A DNA stretch of 64,000 nucleotides. It comes from Antrihabitans stalactiti (GTDB taxonomy: Bacteria; Actinomycetota; Actinomycetes; Mycobacteriales; Mycobacteriaceae). Of this stretch, positions 42,624 to 50,680 are shown piece after piece. The first letter of the stretch is position 1. The number at the start of each line of letters is the position of its first letter. The notes beneath the pieces were generated by a model. That model was not told the DNA's origin. It saw only the letters and a list, made by a program, of their open reading frames with translations, and ran no database searches. The stretch is from positions 124,001-188,000 of the forward strand of contig NZ_VCQU01000008.1 in NCBI RefSeq assembly GCF_012932915.1. Reading direction: 5' to 3'. Both the position numbers and the translations under genes were made by a program.

Positions 42624-43829
42624 GTGTCTGCTGTGACTGAAGCGCCAACGGGCCCCCAGGGCAACCTGTCCGCCATCACCGACGAAGATATCTTTGCTGG
42701 TCATATCGGCGGCAAGCTGTCGGTAGAACTGACCTCGCCTCTCGAGACGCAGCGCGACCTTTCGATCGCCTATACGCCTGGCGTCGCTCAGGTCAGCCGC
42801 GCCATTGCCGCCGACGAGACGCTTGCCAAGCGCTACACCTGGACCGATCGGCTCGTCGTTGTCGTGAGCGACGGCACCGCTGTGCTCGGGCTCGGCGATA
42901 TCGGTCCGCGCGCGTCGCTTCCGGTCATGGAAGGCAAGTCCGCGCTGTTCAAGAAGTTCGCGGGCCTCAACTCGATCCCGATCGTTCTCGACACCAAGGA
43001 TCCCGACGAGATCGTCGAGACGCTGATTCGCCTGCGTCCCAGCTTCGGCGCGGTCAACCTCGAAGACATCTCGGCTCCGCGGTGCTTCGAGATCGAGCGT
43101 CGCGTCATCGAAGCGCTCGACTGCCCCGTGATGCACGACGACCAGCACGGCACGGCAATCGTCGTCCTCGCCGCCTTGAAGGGCGCCACCACGGTCCAGG
43201 GCCGCAGCCTCGAGCCGCTTCGCGTCGTCATCTCGGGCGCGGGCGCCGCGGGTGTCGCTTGCGCGAACATCTTGCTGGCAGCGGGAATCACCGATGTGGT
43301 GGTGCTCGATTCCAAGGGCATCGTGTGCAGCGAGCGCACGGACCTGACCGACGTCAAGACCGATCTCGCAGCACGGACGAACCCACAGGGTCGCTCGGGC
43401 GGGGCCGCCGAGGCACTCGAAGGTGCGGACGTCTTCCTCGGTGTTTCGGCAGGCAAGATTCCAGAGGATCTGATTGCATCGATGGCGCCGGACTCGATCG
43501 TGTTCGCGCTGTCGAACCCCGACCCCGAGATTCACCCCGAGGTCGCTCGCAAGCACGCGGCCATCGTCGCGACCGGTCGTAGCGACTTCCCGAATCAGAT
43601 CAACAACGTCCTCGCGTTCCCCGGTGTGTTCAAGGGGGCGCTCGACGCGGGTGCGCGACGGATCACCGAGGGTATGAAGCTTGCGGCCGCGAACGCGATT
43701 CTCTCGGTCGTCGCCGATGAACTCAGCGTCGACAAGATCGTGCCAAGCCCGCTCGATCCGCGCGTAGCCCCCGCTGTTGCCGAAGCGGTGGCGGCTGCGG
43801 CGAAGGCCGAAGGCGTCGTAGGGCACTAA
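42624..43829 (+). CDS. NAD(P)-dependent malic enzyme
   Basis: Oxidative decarboxylation of malate to pyruvate with NAD(P)H production, linking the TCA cycle to glycolysis and lipid synthesis. The 401-residue protein is the short bacterial form without a phosphotransacetylase domain. The malate and metal region is IAYTPGVAQVSRAI, GLGDIGPRASLPVMEGK, NLEDISAPRCFEIE and PVMHDDQHGTAIV; the dinucleotide site is VISGAGAAGVACA; the end region is SNPDPEIHPEVA and RSDFPNQINNVLAFPGVFKG. GTG 42624 has a GAGGAG site. The stop overlaps the convergent cyclase gene by four bases. NAD versus NADP preference cannot be set by eye. Confidence 0.94.
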   Translation: MSAVTEAPTGPQGNLSAITDEDIFAGHIGGKLSVELTSPLETQRDLSIAYTPGVAQVSRAIAADETLAKRYTWTDRLVVVVSDGTAVLGLGDIGPRASLPVMEGKSALFKKFAGLNSIPIVLDTKDPDEIVETLIRLRPSFGAVNLEDISAPRCFEIERRVIEALDCPVMHDDQHGTAIVVLAALKGATTVQGRSLEPLRVVISGAGAAGVACANILLAAGITDVVVLDSKGIVCSERTDLTDVKTDLAARTNPQGRSGGAAEALEGADVFLGVSAGKIPEDLIASMAPDSIVFALSNPDPEIHPEVARKHAAIVATGRSDFPNQINNVLAFPGVFKGALDAGARRITEGMKLAAANAILSVVADELSVDKIVPSPLDPRVAPAVAEAVAAAAKAEGVVGH

Positions 43830-44629
43830 ACGGCTGATTCGGCCTGGTAAACCGATACCGGTTCGTCGATTCCCTTCAACTCGCGGCTCCACGGTCCGGT
43901 GAATCGGACCGTGGGAATGTCGCCGACCGCCTTGCGGACCTCGGCCGTCACGAGAACTTGGCCGCCTTCGGCTTGACCGGTGACACGGGCAGCCACGTTC
44001 ACGACATGCCCGAGCAGATCGTCCTTCGTGACGACGGCGAGTCCGGTGTGTGCACCGGCGCGAATACGGAGCGGGGTCGGTCCGGTGGGCACCAATTCGA
44101 CTGCTGCGCGGACGCCCGAAGTCGGGGTCGGGAACACCAACATCAAGCCGTCGCCCAGTCGTTTGACCACTCGTCCACCCCAACCGCGGATGATCGGCAA
44201 CGCGGTCTCGTGGTGGCGCCCTAATAGCTCGAGCGCAGCGGCGTCGCCGTGTTCTGCCGTGAAGCGGGTGAAGCCTTCGAGGTCGGTGAACAGGACTGCG
44301 ACCTCCGCGCTGGTCTGTGCACCAGGATTGGGTGAGCGTTCGTACGCCGTGTCCCACGACAGCATCTCGATTGCGTTGAGCCCGATTGTGGCCAGAACCG
44401 AAGGCCGGCGCTCGACCGTTCGCTCGAGCAGCCGCCGCGTGACCTCCAGCGGGGGATTCGGCGGCCGGACCTGTTCGTCCGGGTGCTCGAGCCAGTCGCG
44501 ATCGACAACGCCGAGTTCGATAGCAGATTTTCGGAAGTCGTCGTCCTCGGCCAAACACCTCCACAGCTTCGCGGTGATCGCCGCGAATGTTGGCGTGGAT
44601 GTTGGCTTGGGCGGGCGCGGTAGCGGCAC
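43826..44629 (-). CDS. Class III adenylate/guanylate cyclase, cytosolic
   Basis: Makes a cyclic nucleotide, most likely cAMP. The 267-residue protein has a helical N-terminal regulatory part (~1-100) and a cyclase homology domain with the first metal Asp in LFTDLEGFTRF, the second in KRLGDGLMLVF, and transition-state Asn and Arg in NVAARVTG. No membrane segment is seen. It lies nine bases after the last gene of the osmolyte importer on the same strand, so it is probably the fifth gene of that operon, an unusual linkage. GTG 44629 is the start with limited support. Confidence 0.88.
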   Translation of the reverse strand: MPLPRPPKPTSTPTFAAITAKLWRCLAEDDDFRKSAIELGVVDRDWLEHPDEQVRPPNPPLEVTRRLLERTVERRPSVLATIGLNAIEMLSWDTAYERSPNPGAQTSAEVAVLFTDLEGFTRFTAEHGDAAALELLGRHHETALPIIRGWGGRVVKRLGDGLMLVFPTPTSGVRAAVELVPTGPTPLRIRAGAHTGLAVVTKDDLLGHVVNVAARVTGQAEGGQVLVTAEVRKAVGDIPTVRFTGPWSRELKGIDEPVSVYQAESAV

Positions 44630-44638
44630 TCGGCCAGG

Positions 44639-45352
44639 CTATCCGTTGCTGCGCGCCACCACGGCGGCTTTGAGGGTCGGTGGCGTCCAGCGGAAGCGTC
44701 CAGTCCCCGGCACCGATGCCCACACCGCGAGCGCGAGCAATCCGTCGATGACGAGGGCAAGCAGCGCAACGAGAATCGCGCCGACCATGACGATGTCGTA
44801 CTCGTAGTTGCCCAGACCGTCGAAGATGTAGCGGCCGAGACCGCCGAGGGTGACGTAGGCGGCAATGGTCGCTGTCGCGATGACCTGCAACGTCGCGTTC
44901 CGCAAGCCCCCGAGCAGCAATGGCATCGCGTTCGGAATCTCGACGCGGAACAACACCTGCAACTCGGTCATGCCCATCGCGCGGGCCGCGTCGACGACCG
45001 CGCGGTCGACGTTGGCGATGCCCGCATACGTTCCCGCGAGCAGCGGCGGGATGCCAAGCAGCACCAAGGCGATAATCGGCGGCCGCAGCCCGACGCCGAT
45101 GATCAGGACCAGGTACGTCAGCACACCGAGGGTCGGCAGCGACCGCATGGCGTTGACCAGCCCGACCAGAATCGCGTCGCCCTTGCGCACGTGGCCGATC
45201 ACCATGCCGAGTGGGATCGCGATGGCTGCGGCGAGAACGATGGCGAGAAAGCTGTACCAGAGGTGCTCGGCGAGCCGGTCCGCGATGCCGCCCGACCCTC
45301 GCCAGTTCGTCGGATCGGCAATGTAGGACAGTGCTTTCGAGATGTAGTTCAT
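44639..45352 (-). CDS. proZ: Glycine betaine/osmolyte ABC importer permease (ProZ-like)
   Basis: A 237-residue inner-membrane permease with five or six hydrophobic segments and the BPD-type EAA loop region (VDAARAMGMTELQVLFRVEIPN). ATG 45352 (MNYISKALSYIADP) overlaps the preceding permease stop as ATGA; the long open frame upstream is a shadow of that permease gene. Order X-V-W-Z on one strand matches the proXVWZ arrangement of M. tuberculosis. Imports compatible solutes under osmotic stress by family; the actual substrate is untested. Confidence 0.9.
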   Translation of the reverse strand: MNYISKALSYIADPTNWRGSGGIADRLAEHLWYSFLAIVLAAAIAIPLGMVIGHVRKGDAILVGLVNAMRSLPTLGVLTYLVLIIGVGLRPPIIALVLLGIPPLLAGTYAGIANVDRAVVDAARAMGMTELQVLFRVEIPNAMPLLLGGLRNATLQVIATATIAAYVTLGGLGRYIFDGLGNYEYDIVMVGAILVALLALVIDGLLALAVWASVPGTGRFRWTPPTLKAAVVARSNG

Positions 45353-45999
45353 CGCTTGACCGCCTTCGCGGTCCGAGCCCAGGGCGTCAGTACTCGGCCG
45401 GTGAGGTAGAGCGCTGCGTCGAACACCAACGCCAACACAACGATAGCGATGATTCCGGCGACGATCTCGTCCGGGTAGTCGCGCTGATAGCCCTCGGTGA
45501 ACAACTGCCCGAGGCCGCCGATGCCGATCAACGACCCGATCGAGACGAGCGAAATGTTGGTCACCGTGACCACGCGGATGCTGGCGATGAGAACCGGAAC
45601 GGCAAGGGGCAGTTCGACGGTGAGGGTCCGGCGCAGCGACGTGAAGCCCATCGCAGTCGCGGCGTCGAGCACATCGGGCGCCACCGAATCGAGTGCCTCG
45701 GGCACCGCTCGGACCAGCAACGCGGTTGCGTAGATGGTCAGAGCGATGACGACATTGAGCGGGTCGAGAACTTTCAGTCCCGCGATGCTCGGGATCGTCA
45801 CGAACAATGCGAGCGACGGAATCGTGAACGCGATACTCGCGATGGTCACGGTGATCTTGCGCAGCCACGGGACGTTCTGGATCGCGATGCCGACCGGCAC
45901 CGCGATCGCGAGTCCGATCAGCAGCGGTACGAGCGCGAGGTACAGGTGGGTCTGCGCATAGTCACTCACCTTGTCGAAGTTGTTCAGCAGGTACTTCAT
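45349..45999 (-). CDS. proW: Glycine betaine/osmolyte ABC importer permease (ProW-like)
   Basis: A 216-residue permease. It begins MKYLLNNFDKVSDYAQTHLY, has about six membrane segments and the EAA-type loop LDAATAMGFTSLRRTLTVEL, and ends with basic residues. ATG 45999 overlaps the ATPase stop by four bases and its stop overlaps the second permease start by four, so the membrane subunits are translationally coupled. Two different permeases indicate a heterodimeric channel as in OpuB/OpuC systems. Confidence 0.91.
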   Translation of the reverse strand: MKYLLNNFDKVSDYAQTHLYLALVPLLIGLAIAVPVGIAIQNVPWLRKITVTIASIAFTIPSLALFVTIPSIAGLKVLDPLNVVIALTIYATALLVRAVPEALDSVAPDVLDAATAMGFTSLRRTLTVELPLAVPVLIASIRVVTVTNISLVSIGSLIGIGGLGQLFTEGYQRDYPDEIVAGIIAIVVLALVFDAALYLTGRVLTPWARTAKAVKR

Positions 46000-47075
46000 T
46001 GTTGCGCCGAACGCTCCGTGCGTCGTTGGCGTGCAAGCTGATCCAGTACATCGGCGGCGTCGATTCCGCCGACGACCTTGCCTTGCGGATCGATAGCGAC
46101 TCCGATTCCCGACGGCGACGAAATCGCGGAATCGAGCGCTTGGCGCAGGTCGCCGCCCGCGGGGAACAGCGATCCGCCCGCAGCGACCGTGCCATTCCAG
46201 TCCACCCAGCCGCGCGGGGCGCCGTCCTCGCTCGTGACGAGCACCCACTCGCCGGTGCGCGTTTCCAGCTCCTTCAGACGTGACTCCGTCGCCGTACGGA
46301 CCTCACGAAGCGTGATGTGCCCGGCGGTGCGGAACGACAGTCCACGGTAGCCGCGGTCGCGACCGACGAAATCTGCGACGAAATCGGTTGCGGGGGAAGC
46401 GAGGACCTTCTGCGGTTCGTCGTACTGCTGGAGCACGCCCCCGCGTCCGAATACCGCGACCTTGTCGCCGAGCTTGACCGCCTCGTCGATGTCATGGGTG
46501 ACGAACACGATGGTTTTGCGCAATTCCGCTTGCAGCCGCTGCATTTCGTTCTGCAGATCCTCGCGAACCACGGGGTCGACGGCGCTGAACGGTTCGTCCA
46601 TCAGCAGAATCGGCGGGTCGGCGGCCAGCGCACGGGCGACGCCGACGCGCTGTTGTTGACCACCGGACAGTTGCGCTGGATACCGCGTTGCCAACGCGAG
46701 GTCCAGGCCGACGCGTTCGAGCACCTCCAGCGCGGACTTGCGCGCGGCGCGACGCGAGACTCCTTGCAGCACAGGGACTGTGGCAACGTTGTCGACGACT
46801 GTGCGGTGCGGTAGCAATCCGGCGCTCTGGATCACGTATCCCATGCCGCGGCGCAACTGCACGGCGTTCGATGTGGTGATGTCTTTGCCGTCGACGCTGA
46901 TCGTCCCGGACGTCGGCGCGATCATGCGGTTGATCATCCGCATCGACGTCGTCTTGCCGCACCCTGACGGTCCGACGAACACGGTGAACGAACCCGACTC
47001 GATGGTCAGACTCAAGCCGTCGACGGCGATCGTGCCGTCTGGGTATTGCTTGGTGACGTCGGAAAACTCGATCAT
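45996..47075 (-). CDS. proV: Glycine betaine/osmolyte ABC importer ATPase with CBS region (ProV-like)
   Basis: A 359-residue ATPase. Walker A VGPSGCGKTT (~residue 36), Q-loop YVIQSAGLLPHRTV, signature LSGGQQQRVGVARAL, Walker B ILLMDEPFSAVD and switch His FVTHDIDEAV. The C-terminal ~90 residues form a CBS-type regulatory domain (GVAIDPQGKVVGGIDAADVL), which in OpuA-type systems senses ionic strength or nucleotides. ATG 47075 overlaps the binding-protein stop as ATGA. Confidence 0.94.
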   Translation of the reverse strand: MIEFSDVTKQYPDGTIAVDGLSLTIESGSFTVFVGPSGCGKTTSMRMINRMIAPTSGTISVDGKDITTSNAVQLRRGMGYVIQSAGLLPHRTVVDNVATVPVLQGVSRRAARKSALEVLERVGLDLALATRYPAQLSGGQQQRVGVARALAADPPILLMDEPFSAVDPVVREDLQNEMQRLQAELRKTIVFVTHDIDEAVKLGDKVAVFGRGGVLQQYDEPQKVLASPATDFVADFVGRDRGYRGLSFRTAGHITLREVRTATESRLKELETRTGEWVLVTSEDGAPRGWVDWNGTVAAGGSLFPAGGDLRQALDSAISSPSGIGVAIDPQGKVVGGIDAADVLDQLARQRRTERSAQQ

Positions 47076-48016
47076 CCGACGGGTGTCTTCAAGCCATGAT
47101 CGGCGACCCACTGTTGTGCTGCGGCTGAGGTTTCCACCTTCGCGTCGCCCGAGACAGAGTCGTTGAGCGCGATGAGGTCGTCGGTCGTGAGCTTCGCCGA
47201 CACCGCGTCGAGTACCTTGACGAGTTTGTCGCTGCGCTTGTCTGCGCGGAACAACGGGACGACGTTCTGCGCGGGGAAGTTGTTCTTCGGGTCGGCGAGG
47301 ACGACGAAGTTGTACTTCTTGATCGCGGGCGAGGTGGTGAAGATGTTCGCCGCCGTGATGGCGCCGCTGTTCAACTCGTTGGCCGTCGCGGGTCCGCCGC
47401 CTTCGATCGGGACGAAGTTGTCGGGCAAGATGTCGAGTCCGTAGTTCGCCTTCAGTCCGGGCAGGCCGACCGGACGTTTCTGGAATTCGCCTGGTGCACC
47501 GAATTTCACCTCTGCCGAGTGCGAGGCGAGATCGGCGATGGAGGTCAGCTTCCAGCGGTCCGCGGTGTCCTTGGTGACGACGACGGCGTCCTTGTCCTCC
47601 GCTGGCGCCGGCGTGGAGATTGCGAGCGAGTCGCCCAGCGCCTCGGTCAGTGCCTTATCCACATCCGCCGACGAGGTGGCCGTCGCATCCTTGTTCAGGT
47701 AGCGAAGGAGATTGCCGGTGTAGTCGGGAATCAGGTCGATCGAGCAATCTTCGACCGCAGGGACGTAGGCCTCGCGACTGCCGATGTTCGGCTTGACGAC
47801 GACGTCGAAACCGTTGTTACGCAGGGCCTCGGCATAGATAAAGGCGATGGTCGACGATTCGGGGAAGTCGGCTGACCCGACCGCGATCTTGTTCGGATCC
47901 TTGGAATCGCACGAACCGCCCGAACTGAGCGGATCCGAATTGCCGCACGCTGCGGTTCCGACGAGTGCGAGAGCGAGAGCAGCGGTGGTGAGCCAGCGGA
48001 GCGGAGTGGCGGCCAT
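47072..48016 (-). CDS. proX: Osmolyte-binding lipoprotein (ProX-like)
   Basis: A 314-residue substrate-binding lipoprotein of the OpuAC family. The signal peptide ends with lipobox VGTAAC (Cys24). The mature part starts with KIAVGSADFPESSTIAFIY and contains IDLIPDYTGNLLRYL and FPAQNVVPLFR, typical of glycine betaine and choline binding proteins. ATG 48016 is chosen over one at 48037 because GGAAGGA lies five bases before it. First gene of the importer operon; a second binding protein is encoded divergently. Confidence 0.93.
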   Translation of the reverse strand: MAATPLRWLTTAALALALVGTAACGNSDPLSSGGSCDSKDPNKIAVGSADFPESSTIAFIYAEALRNNGFDVVVKPNIGSREAYVPAVEDCSIDLIPDYTGNLLRYLNKDATATSSADVDKALTEALGDSLAISTPAPAEDKDAVVVTKDTADRWKLTSIADLASHSAEVKFGAPGEFQKRPVGLPGLKANYGLDILPDNFVPIEGGGPATANELNSGAITAANIFTTSPAIKKYNFVVLADPKNNFPAQNVVPLFRADKRSDKLVKVLDAVSAKLTTDDLIALNDSVSGDAKVETSAAAQQWVADHGLKTPVG

Positions 48017-48087
48017 GATGTCCTTCCAACGAGGCATTAGCGTGACAGTCTAACGATGCAATCCGTGGTCGAAGAGAAGGAATTTTC

Positions 48088-48924
48088 GTGTTCGTAGCTC
48101 GCTTCGGCATGGCGATCGCGGTGCTTGCCCTGGTTGCGGGTTGCAGTCTGGACGATCCCGTCCTCGATCCTGACCCGGCAACACTGCCGGTTGTCGTCGG
48201 CTCGGGGGATTCGACCTACAGCGAGTTGATCGCCGAGATCTACGCAGGCGCGTTGGCTCGCGGGGGCAGCACGGTCGAGGTCCAGGCACACCTCGGTGAC
48301 CGCGCGGCGACCTTGGCCGCACTCGACAGTGGCAAGGTCACGCTGATTCCGGAGCTGACCGGCAGTTTTCTCGCCTACCTGAATCCCGCTGCCACACAAA
48401 GCAAGCCGGACGACGTTCGGGATGCGCTGAGCAAGGCTCTACCCGCGGGCTTGTCGATCTCGGACTACGCAGGTGCGCAACATCGGTCGGTGTTCATCGT
48501 CGGGGAGTCGACAGCTGCGCGATCGGTCGGCGACCTGCGTTGCGGTGAGCTGACCTTGGGATCGTCTCGCCCTGTGCCTGCTGTCGTGATCGATAGATTG
48601 CGGACCGAATACTCCTGCGAATTCCGGCAGGTCTCGTCCAAAGCTGAAGGATCTCGCGAGGGCACCGATGTCGGTGTCCAGGAACCCGGGGTCGGGTTCT
48701 CGAAAGGCGTTATCGCGCTGACCGACGACAAGTACGCATTCGCAGCCGAGAACGTCGTTCCGGTCTTTAGAACCGGGTCGCTCACGCAAAAGCAGATCAC
48801 CAAGCTGAATGTCGTTGCAGGCGAACTGACTACAGACAACCTGAGTGACCTACTCGCGGACGCGAATCGTGGGGCTTCGGTAGCAGATCTTGCCCGCACG
48901 TGGCTCGACCAACACGGCCTGTGA
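48088..48924 (+). CDS. Second OpuAC-like substrate-binding lipoprotein
   Basis: A 278-residue lipoprotein with lipobox ALVAGC (Cys19). It has the fold landmarks of the neighbouring ProX-like protein (VVVGSGDSTYSELIAEIYAG, VTLIPELTGSFLAYLN, YAFAAENVVPVFRTG) but is shorter and quite diverged, with an added FSKGVIALTDDKY segment. Divergent from the importer operon, 71 bases between starts. It may feed a different ligand to the same transporter or act as a sensor; no extra ATPase or permease accompanies it. Confidence 0.87.
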   Translation: MFVARFGMAIAVLALVAGCSLDDPVLDPDPATLPVVVGSGDSTYSELIAEIYAGALARGGSTVEVQAHLGDRAATLAALDSGKVTLIPELTGSFLAYLNPAATQSKPDDVRDALSKALPAGLSISDYAGAQHRSVFIVGESTAARSVGDLRCGELTLGSSRPVPAVVIDRLRTEYSCEFRQVSSKAEGSREGTDVGVQEPGVGFSKGVIALTDDKYAFAAENVVPVFRTGSLTQKQITKLNVVAGELTTDNLSDLLADANRGASVADLARTWLDQHGL

Positions 48925-48933
48925 GCAGTAGAG

Positions 48934-49839
48934 CTAGACGGCGACGTCGTCTTCCGTAGCCGTCCAGACGTCACGAAGGAAGACGCCGATCTCCTGGACC
49001 GCGCGGTGTGCATCTGCTACCAGCGAGGCCTGCAGTTGCGCGCAATGCCAGAGCCGGGCGTGTTCGGTGAACTCGACGTCGACGCCTGTCGTGCGGAGTG
49101 CGGACACGAAGGCGACTGCCTGCGGGTGCAGCAGTTCCGTTTGCCCGACCTGAACCAAGGTCCGGGGGAGACCGCTCAGATCGCCCAACAAGGGCGCGTA
49201 CCCGATGTCGCTGGGGTCTGCGTCGCCGAGGTAGGCGGCGGCGCAGCGCCGCGACCACTTCTGCGTCAGAACGAGATCGCCCTTCGGCTCTGCGATGACG
49301 TTCGGATCCACCCACGGCGCGATCAGGGCGAGCCCGGCCGGCGTGATGGCATGCTCGTCGATCAGCCGACGAGTCGTCGCGACGGCCAAACCGCCGCCGG
49401 CCGAATCGCCGCCGAGCGCGACCTGGTCAGCGGAGTAACCGTGCCCGGACAGCAGATCGCGGTACGCGGCGACGGAATCGTCGAGCCCCGCCGGGAGCGG
49501 GTGCTCTGGCGCAAGCCGGTAATCGATCAGGTAGACCGCGGCGCCGGACTCGCGAGCGATATGCGCCGCGAGTGACCGATGCGTAGCGATCGACCCGATC
49601 GTGTAACCGCCACCGTGGAGATACAACACGGCAGTCCCGTTGTCGGACCCTGCCGTCACCTTCTCCGCCCGACGCCCGCCGAGCAATAGCTGTTCGACGA
49701 CCGTGCCTGCTGGAATCAGCTGCAGGCGCGCACCGATGTCCAGCAGCGCGCGTTGTGTGCGATAAGGCAAGCGGTGGTACATCGCGACCCGGTAGAAACC
49801 GTGCAGCGCTGCGCCCGCTACGGGCAGGGGAAGATGCAT
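48934..49839 (-). CDS. HSL-family alpha/beta hydrolase (LipR-like)
   Basis: A 301-residue carboxylesterase. HGGGYTIGS supplies the oxyanion hole, GGDSAGGGLA holds the nucleophile Ser, and the end region VGQTELLHPQAV/RLWHCAQLQ holds the acid and His positions. APWVDP is also family-typical. No signal peptide. Four bases downstream of the SDR gene, so last gene of the monooxygenase-SDR-hydrolase operon, the same three activities as MymA, SadH and LipR in the M. tuberculosis mymA operon. Natural substrate unknown. Confidence 0.88.
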   Translation of the reverse strand: MHLPLPVAGAALHGFYRVAMYHRLPYRTQRALLDIGARLQLIPAGTVVEQLLLGGRRAEKVTAGSDNGTAVLYLHGGGYTIGSIATHRSLAAHIARESGAAVYLIDYRLAPEHPLPAGLDDSVAAYRDLLSGHGYSADQVALGGDSAGGGLAVATTRRLIDEHAITPAGLALIAPWVDPNVIAEPKGDLVLTQKWSRRCAAAYLGDADPSDIGYAPLLGDLSGLPRTLVQVGQTELLHPQAVAFVSALRTTGVDVEFTEHARLWHCAQLQASLVADAHRAVQEIGVFLRDVWTATEDDVAV

Positions 49840-49843
49840 GGAG

Positions 49844-50680
49844 CTATTTCGCCTTCGGCTTCGGAATCAGTCTGCTTGCCGCCTCGGCGACAACTCGCTG
49901 ATAACGCGACCCGGTGACCCGGACGAATAGGTCGAGGGCCTGAGCGTCGAGGCCGATGAGCACGCGGCCCTTGCTGCCGCGAACGCCGTCGAGGATCGTC
50001 TTGGCGGCCATCTCAGGGGAATTCCGCGCCAATCGCTTGTTGAACACGTCGGCCATCGCCGTGATGTCCTCACCGCCGGCAGCGGTCGAGTTATTGGCGA
50101 TGTTGGTCTTGATTCCGCCTGGGTGTACGCAGGTGACCTTCACCTTGTGGCCGCTGGCGAGCATCTCCATGCGCAACGACTCGGTGAAGCCGCGCACTGC
50201 GAACTTCGCTGCGTTGTACGCGCTCTGGCTCGGCATCGCGATCAGGCCGAACAGGCTCGATACGTTGACCACATGCCCGTCACCGGACTCGATCAGGTAC
50301 GGCAGAAATGCCTTGGTGCCGTTGACAACGCCCCAGAAATCGACATCCATGACGCGCTCGATGTCCTTGAACTCGGACACCTCCACGTCGCCGGAGTAGG
50401 CGATTCCAGCGTTGTTGTAGATCTGGTTGACCTTGCCGAAGTGCGCATGCACCGCGTCGGCGTAGGTCAGCACAGCTTCACGCTCTGCGACGTTGAGGCG
50501 GTCGGACTTGACCTCTGCGCCCAGTGCTTCCGCCTGCCGCACGGTCTCCGCCAACCCCTCGGTGTCGATGTCGGAGAGTGCGAGCTTCGCGCCACGCTTT
50601 GCAAGGTCGAGAGCGAGTGCTCTACCGATACCGGATCCAGCACCGGTTACCACGGCCACTTTGCCGCTGAAGTCGCTCAT
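49844..50680 (-). CDS. Short-chain dehydrogenase/reductase (SadH-like)
   Basis: A 278-residue NAD(P)-dependent oxidoreductase. The cofactor motif is VTGAGSGIGRALA, the structural motif NNAG is present (YNNAGIAYSG), and the catalytic Ser, Tyr and Lys are in NVSSLFGLIAM and YNAAKFAV. Lys-rich end PKPKAK. ATG 50680 overlaps the monooxygenase stop as ATGA. Probably oxidises or reduces an alcohol/ketone in the pathway begun by the monooxygenase. Confidence 0.92.
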   Translation of the reverse strand: MSDFSGKVAVVTGAGSGIGRALALDLAKRGAKLALSDIDTEGLAETVRQAEALGAEVKSDRLNVAEREAVLTYADAVHAHFGKVNQIYNNAGIAYSGDVEVSEFKDIERVMDVDFWGVVNGTKAFLPYLIESGDGHVVNVSSLFGLIAMPSQSAYNAAKFAVRGFTESLRMEMLASGHKVKVTCVHPGGIKTNIANNSTAAGGEDITAMADVFNKRLARNSPEMAAKTILDGVRGSKGRVLIGLDAQALDLFVRVTGSRYQRVVAEAASRLIPKPKAK

